Shown here piece after piece: positions 45,042-55,712 of a stretch of DNA of 64,000 nt (positions are counted from its first letter, which is position 1; each line of letters opens with the position of its first letter). Under the pieces are notes generated by a model that worked only from the letters and a program-made list of their open reading frames with translations, was not told where the DNA came from and did no database searches. The stretch covers positions 4,008,501-4,072,500 of the forward strand of contig JAILWY010000002.1 of NCBI GenBank assembly GCA_022113835.1, given 5' to 3'. Both the position numbers and the translations under genes were made by a program. Source of the stretch: Atopsyche davidsoni (lineage: Eukaryota; Arthropoda; Insecta; Trichoptera; Hydrobiosidae).

Positions 45042-46513
45042 ACAGAATACACGGCAGACGTCACTCGTCACAGGTCCCCGTCGTGACGTCACGAGCACGT
45101 CATCTGCGTCGCGACAGCCAATTATTGTCGCGGAGATGTCGTCATCCGATACCAGGCTGAAATGTGATCCGTCGACGGATGGACGGACGCCCTAATTAGA
45201 CCCGCACTTTGTTACGTACAGTGTTTTTTTTTTCCAGCCATCTCGTATGTTGAGACCTTCTGAGAATATTGCCATTAAACAGAGAGTGGGCCGAGGAAAT
45301 ACGTTCATTTGCACAGTGCAAAACGCAACTATGATTTTATAAAATACTCAGAAGTACTGATTAACACGTTGTTAATGATGTATATGTTGAAAGTTTAATC
45401 CCTGAAGCGTTGAAAAGCCAAATCATAAAATTTTCAGCTAGGCTTTTATGCTAATATCACAAGCAGAAAATATTCCAACCCAAAAGCGCGGATGATCTAA
45501 TGTAGTACATTTAGTTTGAACTCAAATAAGTAGCCATTTAGATGTAAGATATTTATCGATCGAATCAGATCAGTAATGAAGTTTTGTGTTATGGATCGAT
45601 TCTCAAAATATAATCTTCAATATATCAAATATAATCTATAATATATTTAAAATAATCAAAAGTACTTAGTGGAACGTACTACGTTAGTAAACATAAATCA
45701 ATTGCTTAATGAATACTTATTGTATCTATTTGAATTAAAGCCGACTACACACGTAGCGATTTAATAGCGTCCTATTTATCGTTATCTTCTACGACAAATA
45801 CATATTATTTTTTTAAAATAAAATGACTATTGGCTAATTACGAATTTGAAAAATCAAAGAGCACAATAATAATTTTAAAAAATAGCTTGTATATCTATAG
45901 CTACAAGGAAATCGGTTTTACTTCATCCGCAACTTTACTTCTATCTGCGAATACATTGAAAGCTTTGTTGTTTCAGCAGATCGCCGACATCAAAAGCAGT
46001 TATTTTTTTTACAAAAACCGGTACATTAATCAGAGCTTTCCGACTCGCCTCATCAAACAGAAAGTAGATGGGCCAGAGAGTGGATGGACCAAACAGCAGG
46101 GGGGGAAGAAATTGTGAATAACTCCCGAATCACATGTCCGACGTGCTTCGGGAGAATAAAAACTAATAGCGACACTTAATGTAGCAATTCATGACAGTCT
46201 CCCCATCACAGTGCTGCCATGTGTAGTCTTTATTGTTCGTCTGAATGAATGCTTTAAATTGTTGTTTTATTTGCACGCTGTGGAAATAATGTAATCTGAA
46301 ATTTGACCTAGCAACTGGGAGCCCCGGATTTTATATACGCGGTGTTTCAAATGTCATCGCACTACCTAACGAGGGGTGATGGTATTTACAGGATAACATT
46401 TTTAAATATTGAGAAAGCTTTTTAAAAAAAAGTTTTGATAAAAAATATTACAGTCAAAAATTTTTCCACAAAACTAGTAGTAACACATATTTTTTAAAGA
46501 TACAATGTCAATA
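45042..46513. other. Gene-free stretch with GC island and MITE F scrap
   Basis: 45045-45215 is GC-rich with the fourth double CRE-like motif and GCCCTAATTAGACC at 45190. A MITE F left-end scrap is at 45737-45772 (AAAGCCGACTACACACGTAG). The 95-codon frame 45830-46117 is unrecognised. 46338-46375 contains GCGGTGTTTCAAATGTCATC, possibly an old element end. Confidence 0.4.
45082..45104 (+). promoter_or_regulatory. Candidate double CRE/ATF-like site, copy 4
   Basis: CGTGACGTCACGAG followed by CACGTCATC. Perfect CRE plus a diverged second half-site. Like copy 3 it is followed directly by TGCG. Confidence 0.35.
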
Positions 46514-46560
46514 TATTCGAAGTTATGATAATATTTTTAACATTATCATAACCTCGAATA
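46514..46560. repeat. Hairpin, 19-bp stem
   Basis: TATTCGAAGTTATGATAAT pairs with ATTATCATAACCTCGAATA with one mismatch, around the loop ATTTTTAAC. Isolated; could be the centre of a MITE or a small hairpin RNA precursor. AT-rich, so moderate significance. Confidence 0.55.
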
Positions 46561-48397
46561 CAAACAAAAAAAAAACACACTGTTCATATATACAGCATAA
46601 ATAACACTGAACAAAAGAGAGATACCCTTAAATCTGTAAAATGTGTTAAAATTCCAAATTCCCCAGCCATTACGGGAATGTGGAATAAATAATAATATTA
46701 CAATAATAGGATTGGGGCGCATCGTTATCTTTTACTGCCCCGTTATACCCTGAAAATGACCCCATGAATGAATAGCATTTTTATCAGCACACCTGCCGAA
46801 ATTCTCGATAAGCTCTAATGAAAGTAGAAGCACGAACCCTCGCCCAGACCTATTTTTACCCATATACAGGGTGATTCAGACCTACTTACTAATCGATAAT
46901 TATATTAAAATATCTTAATGAGGATTTATTTTGCATGCAAAATTTATAAATTGTTTATCTATACGAATTTATCAAAATATTTTTTTATCAACAATTATAA
47001 AAAAGTGAAATGGATGTTTTTTTAAATTTATTTTTACTCTGAACCTTCCATTGCTTGTACATGGCTGCCATTATGTGTCCTGAGAGTATGTGTAGAATCG
47101 GTAATGGAGTAGTGGATATGAAATTATTATGGGAGTATGTGTTTTGGAAGTATCTTGGAATTGTGGAAGGGGGATGGGGGGGTTCCTGCGATTGTTTCTG
47201 AAGCCTGCTGCAGAAGGAATATCAAGTCTAAATTCCAGACCTTTGTAACTCCAGTACGTATAACTTTTTCATACTAGAAGAACCCGTAGGCTTACTACAC
47301 TATTTACCATAAAAAAAATCATGGACATACAAAAATGTTCAGTGAGAAGATCACCAATACAGGAAGAAGTAAACCCTGTTTATATTCAAAAGTTAATCTA
47401 AGTCACGCCTCGAGATAATTATAAAAAACACGCTTTCAGGTAAACGAGTGTTTTCAGTGCAGGTTTTGATCTCGCGTGCCTGCGCCAGGCCTTCGTGCAG
47501 TGAATAACGTGCTGGGTTATTAATTAGTAACTTTTCGGTTCAAATCTTTCTGCGGTCAGATTCCGAAAAAGAAAAAGAAAAAAACACCGCAGCTTTGAAG
47601 CAGCTCTCAGTGAAGAACTGAAACTAACAGACAGTAAAGAAAATAACAAAAATTGAACTCACGCCAGCAAGTTTTGTGGAATTGCATTAAAAAGTTGTTT
47701 GCTTCTGCTGCTTAAATTAAATATATAATATTTTGAAACGAAGTCTTTATTTTTATTTAAGTTTGATTTTTGAACATGTTACTAATCTATTCTATTATGC
47801 CCACCCAAAAACTAGTAAAAACATTTGAACTTTTTTTAGTCTCATGATTGATTCAAACGTGACCTGTGATAAATTTTGACTAGTTATTCTACGTATAAAT
47901 TGATTATTTATATAAACGCGATAAAATTATACCGACGACTGTTTGAAATATTTTATTCAACCGCCACTCAAACGCCAACTGCCAGAGTGCGCCATTTTTT
48001 TTTTTTTTTTTGAGTTTTAAATCAAATCGCGTTGTGTGGTCTATTTACGAAATCTGATAACCCTGCCCGACCCACTCGCCGAGTGCTCCAAACGAGGAGT
48101 CATTCACGCGAGAGGGATGGCACGCACGCCCTCCCGCTCGCACAATGCAGACAAATTGGTAACTAAATCACTACACTGGGCGTGTTCACAAATCACAATT
48201 GCTGGCATTGATAATTCGCAAACATAGAAGTGTCCCGAGCACATGCCGTTGAGCCGGCAGAAGTGAGCGTTTCATTGCGAAATTACAAATTTGATTTATA
48301 CGCATCTGTATAAAAAAAAATGTGCCACTTTCGCTGGTCGTTTTTGAAAGCATAAAAAATTCAATATTTTTGACAGAGAGTACTTGGTGGAATTCTA
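46561..48397. other. Gene-free stretch holding repeat C and a GC patch at 48040-48200
   Basis: CAGGGTGATTCAGACC at 46867 resembles the isolated element end at 10975. Repeat C occupies 47050-47372. A T run lies at 47994-48011. 48040-48200 is balanced unique sequence, and its frame 48036-48227 has no protein-like features. Confidence 0.4.
47050..47372 (+). repeat. Dispersed repeat C copy
   Basis: TTGCTTGTACATGGCTGCCA, GAATCGGTAATGGAGTAGTG, GCCTGCTGCAGAAGGAATAT, CAAGTCTAAATTCCAGACCT, then a diverged 3' part ending near AGATCACCAATACAGGAAGA. It defines the 5' start together with 18225. Confidence 0.65.
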
Positions 48398-48541
48398 TTT
48401 GTATGAGTAAAATACTGGAGTGATTTTTCCGGTTTCGCCAACCTTTCACGATGCCAGCGTGAAAGGTTGGTGAAATCGGTCACAAATAAAAACGAACATG
48501 TGGAAAATTACTCAAGTATTTTACTCAAAAATAGCATACAA
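48360..48541. mobile_element. Foldback element G
   Basis: A 22-bp stem lies around the loop ATGCCAG (48451-48457); its inner 13 bp, CCAACCTTTCACG against CGTGAAAGGTTGG, are perfect. Farther out, TTTGTATGAGTAAAATACTG (48400) is answered by the inverted text ending at 48541 (CAAGTATTTTACTC, GCATACAAAT), with an insertion in one arm. The left flank TTCAATATTTTTGACAGAGA with AGTACTTGGTGGAAT belongs to the family, since it recurs at 59790. Confidence 0.65.
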
Positions 48542-49438
48542 ATCGCAAATACAGATACGTAAATAAACTACTTTTCATTACAAAAAAGGCAGTTTACATA
48601 ACGATTTGAACTGATTAAAAACAACGCTGAATATGCAAATTTCACATTGTTATGTACAAAAAAATCACAGAAGGTTACTGACTGCAATTTTTATATTATT
48701 TTTTTAACAAATTAAATACTCAATAAAAATAAATGAGTTATAATAAAACTAAAAAATTCTTAGTCTACACATGTATATGCTGCTTATTCCCTTAACACAA
48801 GACATTTTATAAAATATGTATATTATATTACTGAAAACAAGTATATCAATAACACTTGATGTGTTCATCCTAAAATAGACGAATTAATGAATAATCAGCT
48901 TAACTTGTTACTTTTGATTCTTATGTGTTGAGTTAAGGAGTATCGAAACGTCAGAGTACCAAAAGCAAGAAGCAGCTCAACACTCTAACATCCAAATCGA
49001 CTGACACATACGAACATATAATACATTACAATATATCAAGGAAAATACATAGTCATAGCACAAGTACTTATATTCACTTCATTTTTATTGCAAACAGCGC
49101 AAACCTTTGTTGGCATTAAATATATAATTGAAAACAACATTAATTTATCGTGAAATTTGCATTTGATTAAAAGCCCGGCGCGCAGCTCGACCGCGGGGAA
49201 AGAGGCACGTTTCACGTATGGATAATTTCAATAAAATAATTACCGGTTGATTGAAAGCTTAAATCATAATTTTCAATTTTACCATGGCCGCCGGACCGGT
49301 GGAAATTTAATGTCAACAAACAAACCGCGAGCGGGAGAACCAATCAAAATAAATTGGCGGCGGCGGACGCATGCGCGGCGATTATTCTCCAATCAGTTCA
49401 ATTGTTTTCGACCGGCACTTGTTTCTGCGCCAGAGTCC
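48542..49438. other. Gene-free stretch; GC island at 49170-49438
   Basis: A scrap of repeat D lies at 48930-49000. The island has GGCGGCGGCGGACGCATGCG between two CCAATCA motifs (49340 and 49390), an arrangement seen in CCAAT-box promoters but without further support. The 118-codon frame 49247-49603 runs from the island into MITE F and is not called. Confidence 0.35.
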
Positions 49439-49700
49439 AAGCTGCCTACACGCGCAGCGACACGACCGACGCTCAGACTGCAACTGGCCAATAGCGTACT
49501 CTTCCCCGACGTTTCCTCACACGCGGTCACGAATCACGAACAAAAAATAGACATTTTAGTGTTGCAAGTTTTGTGTCGGTTAACAAAAGTATTGCTAAAA
49601 TAATTGTGTTGCCTATACACGCTGTGAAATTAATTTTTTTTCGATATTGGCTAGTCACCGTTTGGGTGTCCGTTGTGTCGCCGCGTGTGAAGGCAGCTTT
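49439..49700. mobile_element. MITE family F, copy with both ends
   Basis: The left end AAGCTGCCTACACGCGCAGC-GACACGACCGAC and the inverted right end AAGCTGCCTTCACACGCGGC-GACACAACGGAC agree at 27 of 32 positions. Internal landmarks are CTGGCCAATAGCGT on the left and ATTGGCTAGT on the right. Another left-like end (GTTGCCTATACACGCTGTG) at 49608 suggests a second, shorter unit nested inside. There is no coding content. Confidence 0.65.
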
Positions 49701-51049
49701 AGCGCTCTCGGTCATCACTTACGATGACCGAGATAGTATTTGATTATTATATAAATAAAATTATATAAGTCGCTTTGTAAAGCGGCAGTACTTTTCTTCT
49801 ACCGCCATGGGTATATGGCCTTGTAGATGAATTGCATAAATACGCACGAAAAGACTTTGCGAGTCGTAATAATACTGTTTGTTTTGCTGTGCAAAGTGAT
49901 GACCGAGATACGAGTACTTATTCAAAGTGTTGGGTTATCCGGTACCGTGTAGCTTTTTTTAAAGTTCTCAACACTGAGACAGGAACCCCGGAACTTAAAA
50001 CAAAAAACGCGGCATAACACCCATATACCCAGGATTTGTAATAAAAACGTCCGCCAAAACCTATGAACACGATTCACACATCATAAAAGAATAGATTCGG
50101 AATTGACATTTTTTCAATCCTTTATCTCGCTTTTAGTGTTTTTTTAAATTTTTTGACAACATTAATTAAAAGTAGTAATTTTTTTTTTAAATTGAATGCA
50201 GAATTTTTTAGATGCTTTGTACAAACGCAGAGAGCATTATCTGCATACAGCTGCACAAGCGATCATACCCGCAGTATAAATGCATTATATTACACAATAA
50301 CTGCATGCATGTAACAGGACGCCATCCGTACGTGTTATTGTTAATTCCATAAGCCGCACAGAGTGGGCTTAGACTGAGTTATCTTATTTGCAGTGTGAAA
50401 TCATATTTACCGCCAGCAGCTGCAGCAAGACCCGCGCGTACCAAATAAATAACGAACGGGCTTGTTTGTTAAAAGGGGTCTCTTATTGGATTTGCAAATT
50501 AAACTAAGTTTGCGCCGCCCTGTATAGGGACTAAGTTACACCAACACGCTGCTTTTTCTATAAAATTATTTTTTGAATGCTTTAAAATCAACTGCGCGAG
50601 TTACTGTACGTCGCGTTTACTTTTCATTCGTATTATATAATGGCATCCCTTGCTCGTGAAGCTAAGAAGCTGTAAATTTATTAAGCGTATTAAAACCTAG
50701 TTTTGAATTGGCAAAGCTTTCAAGTAACAACGTTTTCAGCTCATATCTTGTATAATACAGCTCGAGTTGGGCTTAACGAGAGCGCTTCCTAGGACTTGTG
50801 ACCTGAATTATGTCTGCTTGCTTTGTGCAACACGCGAGGACACTCCGCCGTCTGGAAGCGAGCCAGGGCCCTGCATACATTGTATGAGAGTGAATGTGCA
50901 CGCTTACAGTAACTGAGAAATTCACGACATATCATGGGGCAGACCATTAATCCAATTTGAATGGCTTTTCTGCGAACTTATTTCTCACGCCAAACGAGCA
51001 AAGAAACCCAAATTCGCTATCATTAATGGCGAGCCTTGCTTTTAAAGGC

Positions 51050-51112
51050 AAGATGAAAAAACATGAAAAAAAACCATGAGTTGATCACGTCACAAACGAG
51101 AATGAACAAACA
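51050..51112 (+). pseudogene. LINE reverse transcriptase tail scrap
   Basis: The frame gives KKP, a stop, then VDHVTNEN, matching the PWVDRVTNE end of the RTE-like relic at 33165-33216. Seventy bases downstream begins the 3' end of repeat C, which may therefore be that LINE's 3' tail. Confidence 0.45.
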
Positions 51113-51179
51113 AAATGCTCTAAGGAAGGTATCCTATTGTATCCATGGGAGTGCAGCCGAATAAGTAAGACAAACTTAT

Positions 51180-51235
51180 GTTCAGTGAAATTATCATCAA
51201 CCTCCTCTGAGGAGAGGCACTTGCACAAGAAGAGA
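51180..51235 (+). repeat. Dispersed repeat C, 3' end fragment
   Basis: TGTTCAGTGAAATTATCATC, then AACCTCCTCTGAGGAGAGGC and ACTTGCACAAGAAGAG. Only the last 50-60 bp of the family are present. Confidence 0.6.
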
Positions 51236-51999
51236 TTTGAACTAAAATAAATAGATGTGATCGCGAACAGCGTTTATACTCTGTTTTATGCTGATAAGCT
51301 GTATAAACAAAAGTAGATGTCGTTTAACTCTTTTGGGTCTGCTTTTATGAACGACTCTGAATAAGGCAATAAAATTATTCAAATAGCTGTTAAACTGTCT
51401 CTTAGCGTCTACCAAAGTTATTTGCTAAAGTGGGTCTCCAACAACTACAGTTTAATGTGACGTCATAACCTGTTCTTATATTATGATTTTATAGCTTATC
51501 AGGGCTGAAGCCTTTAAAATATTAATATAAATCACGGCATCACGGAAATCATTATACATGAAGACTTATTTAGCAAATTACTTTAAAAGAGAAAGTAGGT
51601 TTTATCATTTATTATTAGTCATTAACTTAACCAGGTTTATTTGGTTGATTGATTTTCAAAGAGCAGAGTACAACACCATTAAATAATGATTTTCGTTTAC
51701 TCGGATTAACAAATGGTTCTGACTTGCGTAGTAACAATTGAAGCAAGATTTTACTAAAATTTACCTGTTCATCAAATTTTTTTCTCTTTTGTATTTATTA
51801 TTTCTTGGCATGGAAAAAATATAACCATTAAAAAATATTAATTAAACATCAAATAAAAATCCGATGGTATATTTAAATTACACAGGGACCGACCCATAAG
51901 TAACAGAATGCAATAAAATTACATCCAGAAATTCATTAAAAAGTATGAAAAGTCATTAAGGTGGATAAAAAAGCCTAATTATTGCCGTGTCTCACCCGC

Positions 52000-52040
52000 G
52001 TTACCTGAGAACCTGAGTTATGTAGGTTCGAGTCCCGGGG
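52000..52040 (+). repeat. tRNA-like B-box scrap
   Basis: GGTTCGAGTCC at 52025-52035 fits the Pol III B-box consensus exactly and lies after CCTGAGTTATGTA. No convincing A box or cloverleaf was found upstream, so it is a degraded SINE head or chance. Confidence 0.35.
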
Positions 52041-53539
52041 CGTGTAAAACTTTCTGCATTTTAAGTGTGCTTAATCTATCTACCTGCCGAGACTCTAGGC
52101 TAATTACCGGCCCGTGAAAAAGGATATAACCTAGCTTATTAGCTGCATATAAGTAGAAACAATCTGTAGAGAATGCAACGTATAATTCAGTTTTTTTATT
52201 ATTTACATATCTGCTGGGAACAAAAAAAAAGTGCTTAGTCATAACTCGAAGAGTTTTACAATAATTTCTTTAGTTTTATTGTTATGCCTCCTTATTATTT
52301 TTAATATAATTTATTAGATTTGGACTAAGTGGAATTTTACAGTCAAAAAGATTATGTTGCCTGACTGCGATAGACAAGTATGGTTTAGTAGAGTCCTTTC
52401 TTGTGAATTAGAACTACAACTGAAATTTTTTCTCGCCATTTAAGGGTAAATCAAATACTTAAAAATAAAAAAAACACCATAATAATATCAGATATAACTT
52501 TTATCTTATATTTGACACCGATATTACTGGTACGTAGTTTTGAACGTTTTGACGTTTCTTCAAGAAACAACTTCTTAACAACGGCTGCCAAAACTTACGA
52601 ACATACCTACTATATTTATGTTTTTTAGCGAATATTTTTAAAGAGACTATATGCTAAACCAGAGCCAGTATTTAAAATTAATTTAAAAAATGGTTACAAG
52701 GAGTAGTTTTCCTGTTGATGGATATCTAAGAGTATTGCATGTCGATTGATATTTTATGGTTGGTTATGCACGGCTGTCCGGTTTCTCATAAAACATAACC
52801 CGAGCCATTCTCAATACTTCCAATAACAGGATTATAAATCTACAGATTATTTTCAAAAAGCTTGAAATAAAACCCGTTTACGTTTTCAGAGCATTATTTC
52901 TCCGCTGTTAATATATCAAAATAAAGACTTTCAGATACATCAGGGGCGCTCGGTGTAAAAACTACCCCAGTCCAAAAAATATTTAACATAAGATCTATAA
53001 GTATTATTGTGATTAAAATTTAACTTAGATTTATGTTTTATGGAATACTATTATTTATAATATATTTATAAACAAGAGGTACGCAAATTTTAAAATGGGC
53101 CATGATTGAAATTTATATCTAAAAAAAATAGTGTCAGAATAACCTTTTATGTTTGCGTTTAATAATTAATAAAACGATAAGCCATTTATATTAAAAATAT
53201 CATATCAGAATAAAGTTTTGAGAAGGCATAAAATAAAAAAAGGTTTTTTAAGTGTATGCCTAGTTTTTATCAAAGTTTAAGGCGCATGAATTAATGAGCG
53301 AATAATATATCACGGATTGAACCCAATAAGGCAGTTGTCACAAATAATTTTTTTTTTATTATTTAGTGTGTAAATGCGTCACCAAAAATCACTTTTTTAT
53401 ATATTTGCGTGTATCACACCAACCAGAATAAATGAAAACATGTAAAGTCATAACACGTTTTAAATTCCTACGCTCAAAAATTTACATCACCTTTTATCCG
53501 GTCATGAAATAACATAAAAGTTTATTTTACTACTCCAAG

Positions 53540-53780
53540 CCGCTTTACAACCGATCGCCCATACGCGTATGGAGGCTCCACCGCCAGGTTGTATTTCACG
53601 GGGCCCGCGGGCGTAGCTCGGCCCCGCAAGCCTCCAGAGGTCCGTGATTACCCCTGATGGACGATAAAAGAGCGCGGGAGGTGTTATGTAATCCCCGCGG
53701 TACCTTCCCGGACAGCCCCCTAATTAGGGGATGATAATTATACCTGCGATAAGAAGGACGCACGCTTCGTGGGAAACGCG
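53540..53780. other. GC-rich unique island with homeodomain-type palindrome
   Basis: CpG-rich (GGGGCCCGCGGGCGTAGCTC). It contains the 14-bp palindrome CCCCTAATTAGGGG at 53717-53730, then GATGATAATTATACC and GCGATAAGAAG, and earlier GTGATTACCCC and ACGATAAAAGAG. This clusters homeodomain- and GATA-type cores. Candidate enhancer by motif content only. Confidence 0.35.
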
Positions 53781-54134
53781 AGGGTTAATTTGGCCGAATC
53801 GTAAAGTTTTGATTGATTGGAGTTTGAAAGTATACTTCGCTTTTAATTGTGTGGCTTGCTCAATATAAGTTTTTTTTTTGAGAACGTTTACTTTTGAGTT
53901 TCTGTCTGGAGTATTATTTCTCACCATACTAATTAGGCATCATCGTTTGATCCCAAAAGAAGTATATATTTATATAATATTTTTAATATTAAATATTATT
54001 CTCGTTTGTGTGTTCTCTCAGGTTTACATCGAGCAAATAATTCGACCTAATGATGAATCTAGAATTAATATTTAAGCAATAACGTGAGGAAAAACAGGAT
54101 ATTATTGTGACATTTTAAATAAAATACTTTATCT

Positions 54135-54652
54135 AGTAGAGAGTAGAGGTCTAGGTCCCAAAATCGAGTTTTTTTGATTTGAAAAAAATCGACTGCACCA
54201 AAAAATTTAAATGCAAAAAGTTTGATAGATCTCTTCTTCCGAACAGAATATTTTTTTATTTCTTATAAATTTGCTATTAATATGATAAATATGTGTTTTT
54301 TCCGATTGAAGTGTAGGAATTTGGAGATTCGTCATGACCCTTTTCCAAGAGTCCTAAACATTTAAAAGTTTTTTTTTCAATTGAAATTAAAAGATTAAAT
54401 ATAAACCCTGTGCGATATATTATTTTAAAAATTAAAAAAAAAAAAATCTTTAACAAACTTTGGTTTTGAAAAGTCGTCATTTTATCCAATTTTTCAACAT
54501 CTTCAAGATTTTATTTTACCCTAAAAATGGACGTTAATTAAATAATAAAAAATAGATAAATATTATTGATAGTTTTCTCAATACTCTGTAAAAAAATAGA
54601 AATAGAAAAATAAAGTGACAATTAAATTAATTAAATGACACGATTTCGCCAG
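54135..54652 (-). repeat. Dispersed repeat E, copy 2
   Basis: The inverted counterpart of 35309-35840 (landmarks in reverse order: GGTCTAGGTCCCA, GACTGCACCAAAAAATTTAA, CCGATTGAAGTGTAGGAATT, GATTCGTCATG, GAAAAGTCGTCATTTTATCC, CACGATTTCGCCAGGTAA). The two agree over about 500 bp with scattered differences and small gaps, and both stop at about the same points. Confidence 0.75.
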
Positions 54653-54879
54653 GTAATTGACTGCCTCTTTAGTAATTAAAAGGCAATTAAAAGGCTGGAA
54701 GCAACTGCCTTAAACAGTTGTGTGTAAATATTCAAAATAAATAACATAGCAAAGTTATATATTTTTATTAATACTCAATAAAATATGTAATAATAGTTAT
54801 AATTAATACATTTTAGAACAGCTTGCAATTATTGCTTGTTTAAAATCATCAACTCGGTTTTTGAAGGGCCTTTTTTATT

Positions 54880-55160
54880 TATAAATTACACGTAAGACAC
54901 AATATGGCCAGAAATACACGGAACCCACGAGGCCTGCGTTACCGAACCGAAATCGATTGAACAAATGCAAGATGTGTCGGCCTCCATGATAATAAAAGTG
55001 AACCTCCGAATGGGCCGGAACGCCGCAAAGTTTGAATGGCCCCATAAAATGCACGCGACTGCCGCAATAATAGGCCGTACACTGGGGCTTCTTCTCGGTC
55101 ACTTATAATTTGTAAATTTGTACCGTAAAATCCCATCGCAGACGGCAAGACTTATCGGAT
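54880..55160. other. Balanced unique island, possible conserved non-coding element
   Basis: Not AT-rich, not repeated in the window, open in two opposed phases without protein features. It contains AAATCGATTGAAC, CCATGATAATAAAAG and GGCCCCATAAAATGCACG, which include Hox- and homeodomain-type cores. Inference only. Confidence 0.3.
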
Positions 55161-55310
55161 ATTCATTTTAGATTGCTGGGAGCTCCTCCTGAGAAGAACG
55201 GTGCAAAAACCACGTACCTCACATAAACCATTAAAATAAGTAAATATATAAAAAAGCGCAAACGACACATGTAGTCGACATACATGTCTACACTTGTGTT
55301 TTTATTATAG

Positions 55311-55712
55311 ATAATGATCAAGTACATTTTTTCAAATATTGAAAATTGGTTAAAGCAACTCTCAGAAAAATATCATCGTGGTTTGTGTGGGATTTGAGAA
55401 TTTGCATTACCAACGAATCACTGTAAGTGAAACAGCGTACTTATTATGCCAATTGTGTGACTTGCAATACTAGACTTTTTATCTAAAGTACTGAGTGAAG
55501 CATTTAAATCCGATCTGGATATTATTATTTTTAAAGTCTTACACGCACTTGTTAAATATATTATTGATTTTTGTGAAGACGATCACGATTATATTTTTCT
55601 GAGAGTTTCTTTAATCAATTTTCAATATTTGAAAAAACGTACTTAATCATTATCAATCAATAAAACATGTATAGGCAAAATCGTACTTCCTGTGAGACGG
55701 TCTTCACAAAAA
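55311..55712. mobile_element. TRM element, type B, long foldback
   Basis: Arms of about 75 bp: left ATAATGATCAAGTACATTTT to ATATCATCGTGG, right CGATCACGATTATATTTTTC to CTTAATCATTATC. The loop of about 190 nt includes the element's 5' flank (AAGTGAAACAGCGTACTTAT, ATGCCAATTG) and a remnant of the head (GCATTACCAACGAATCACTG). The right side continues into the complete type B tail with GTGAGACGGTCTTCAC at 55691-55706. A tail fragment (ATTGATTTTTGTGAAGACG) also sits inside the loop at 55562. Confidence 0.75.

Larger units (their letters stand above)
49701..53539. other. Gene-free stretch with LINE and SINE scraps
   Basis: Balanced patches lie at 50400-50530 and 50760-50900. A LINE scrap lies at 51050-51112, repeat C 3' end at 51180-51235, a B-box-like unit at 52000-52040 and repeat D at 52545-52602. 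The remaining sequence is AT-rich with nothing recognised. Confidence 0.45.

Noticed and set aside
46864..46884. Complete mariner element beginning at CAGGGTGATTC
   Set aside because: No inverted partner end and no transposase sequence was found; the same holds for 10975.
49247..49603. 118-codon frame on the plus strand
   Set aside because: It crosses from a GC island into MITE F terminal repeat sequence, so it is not a gene.
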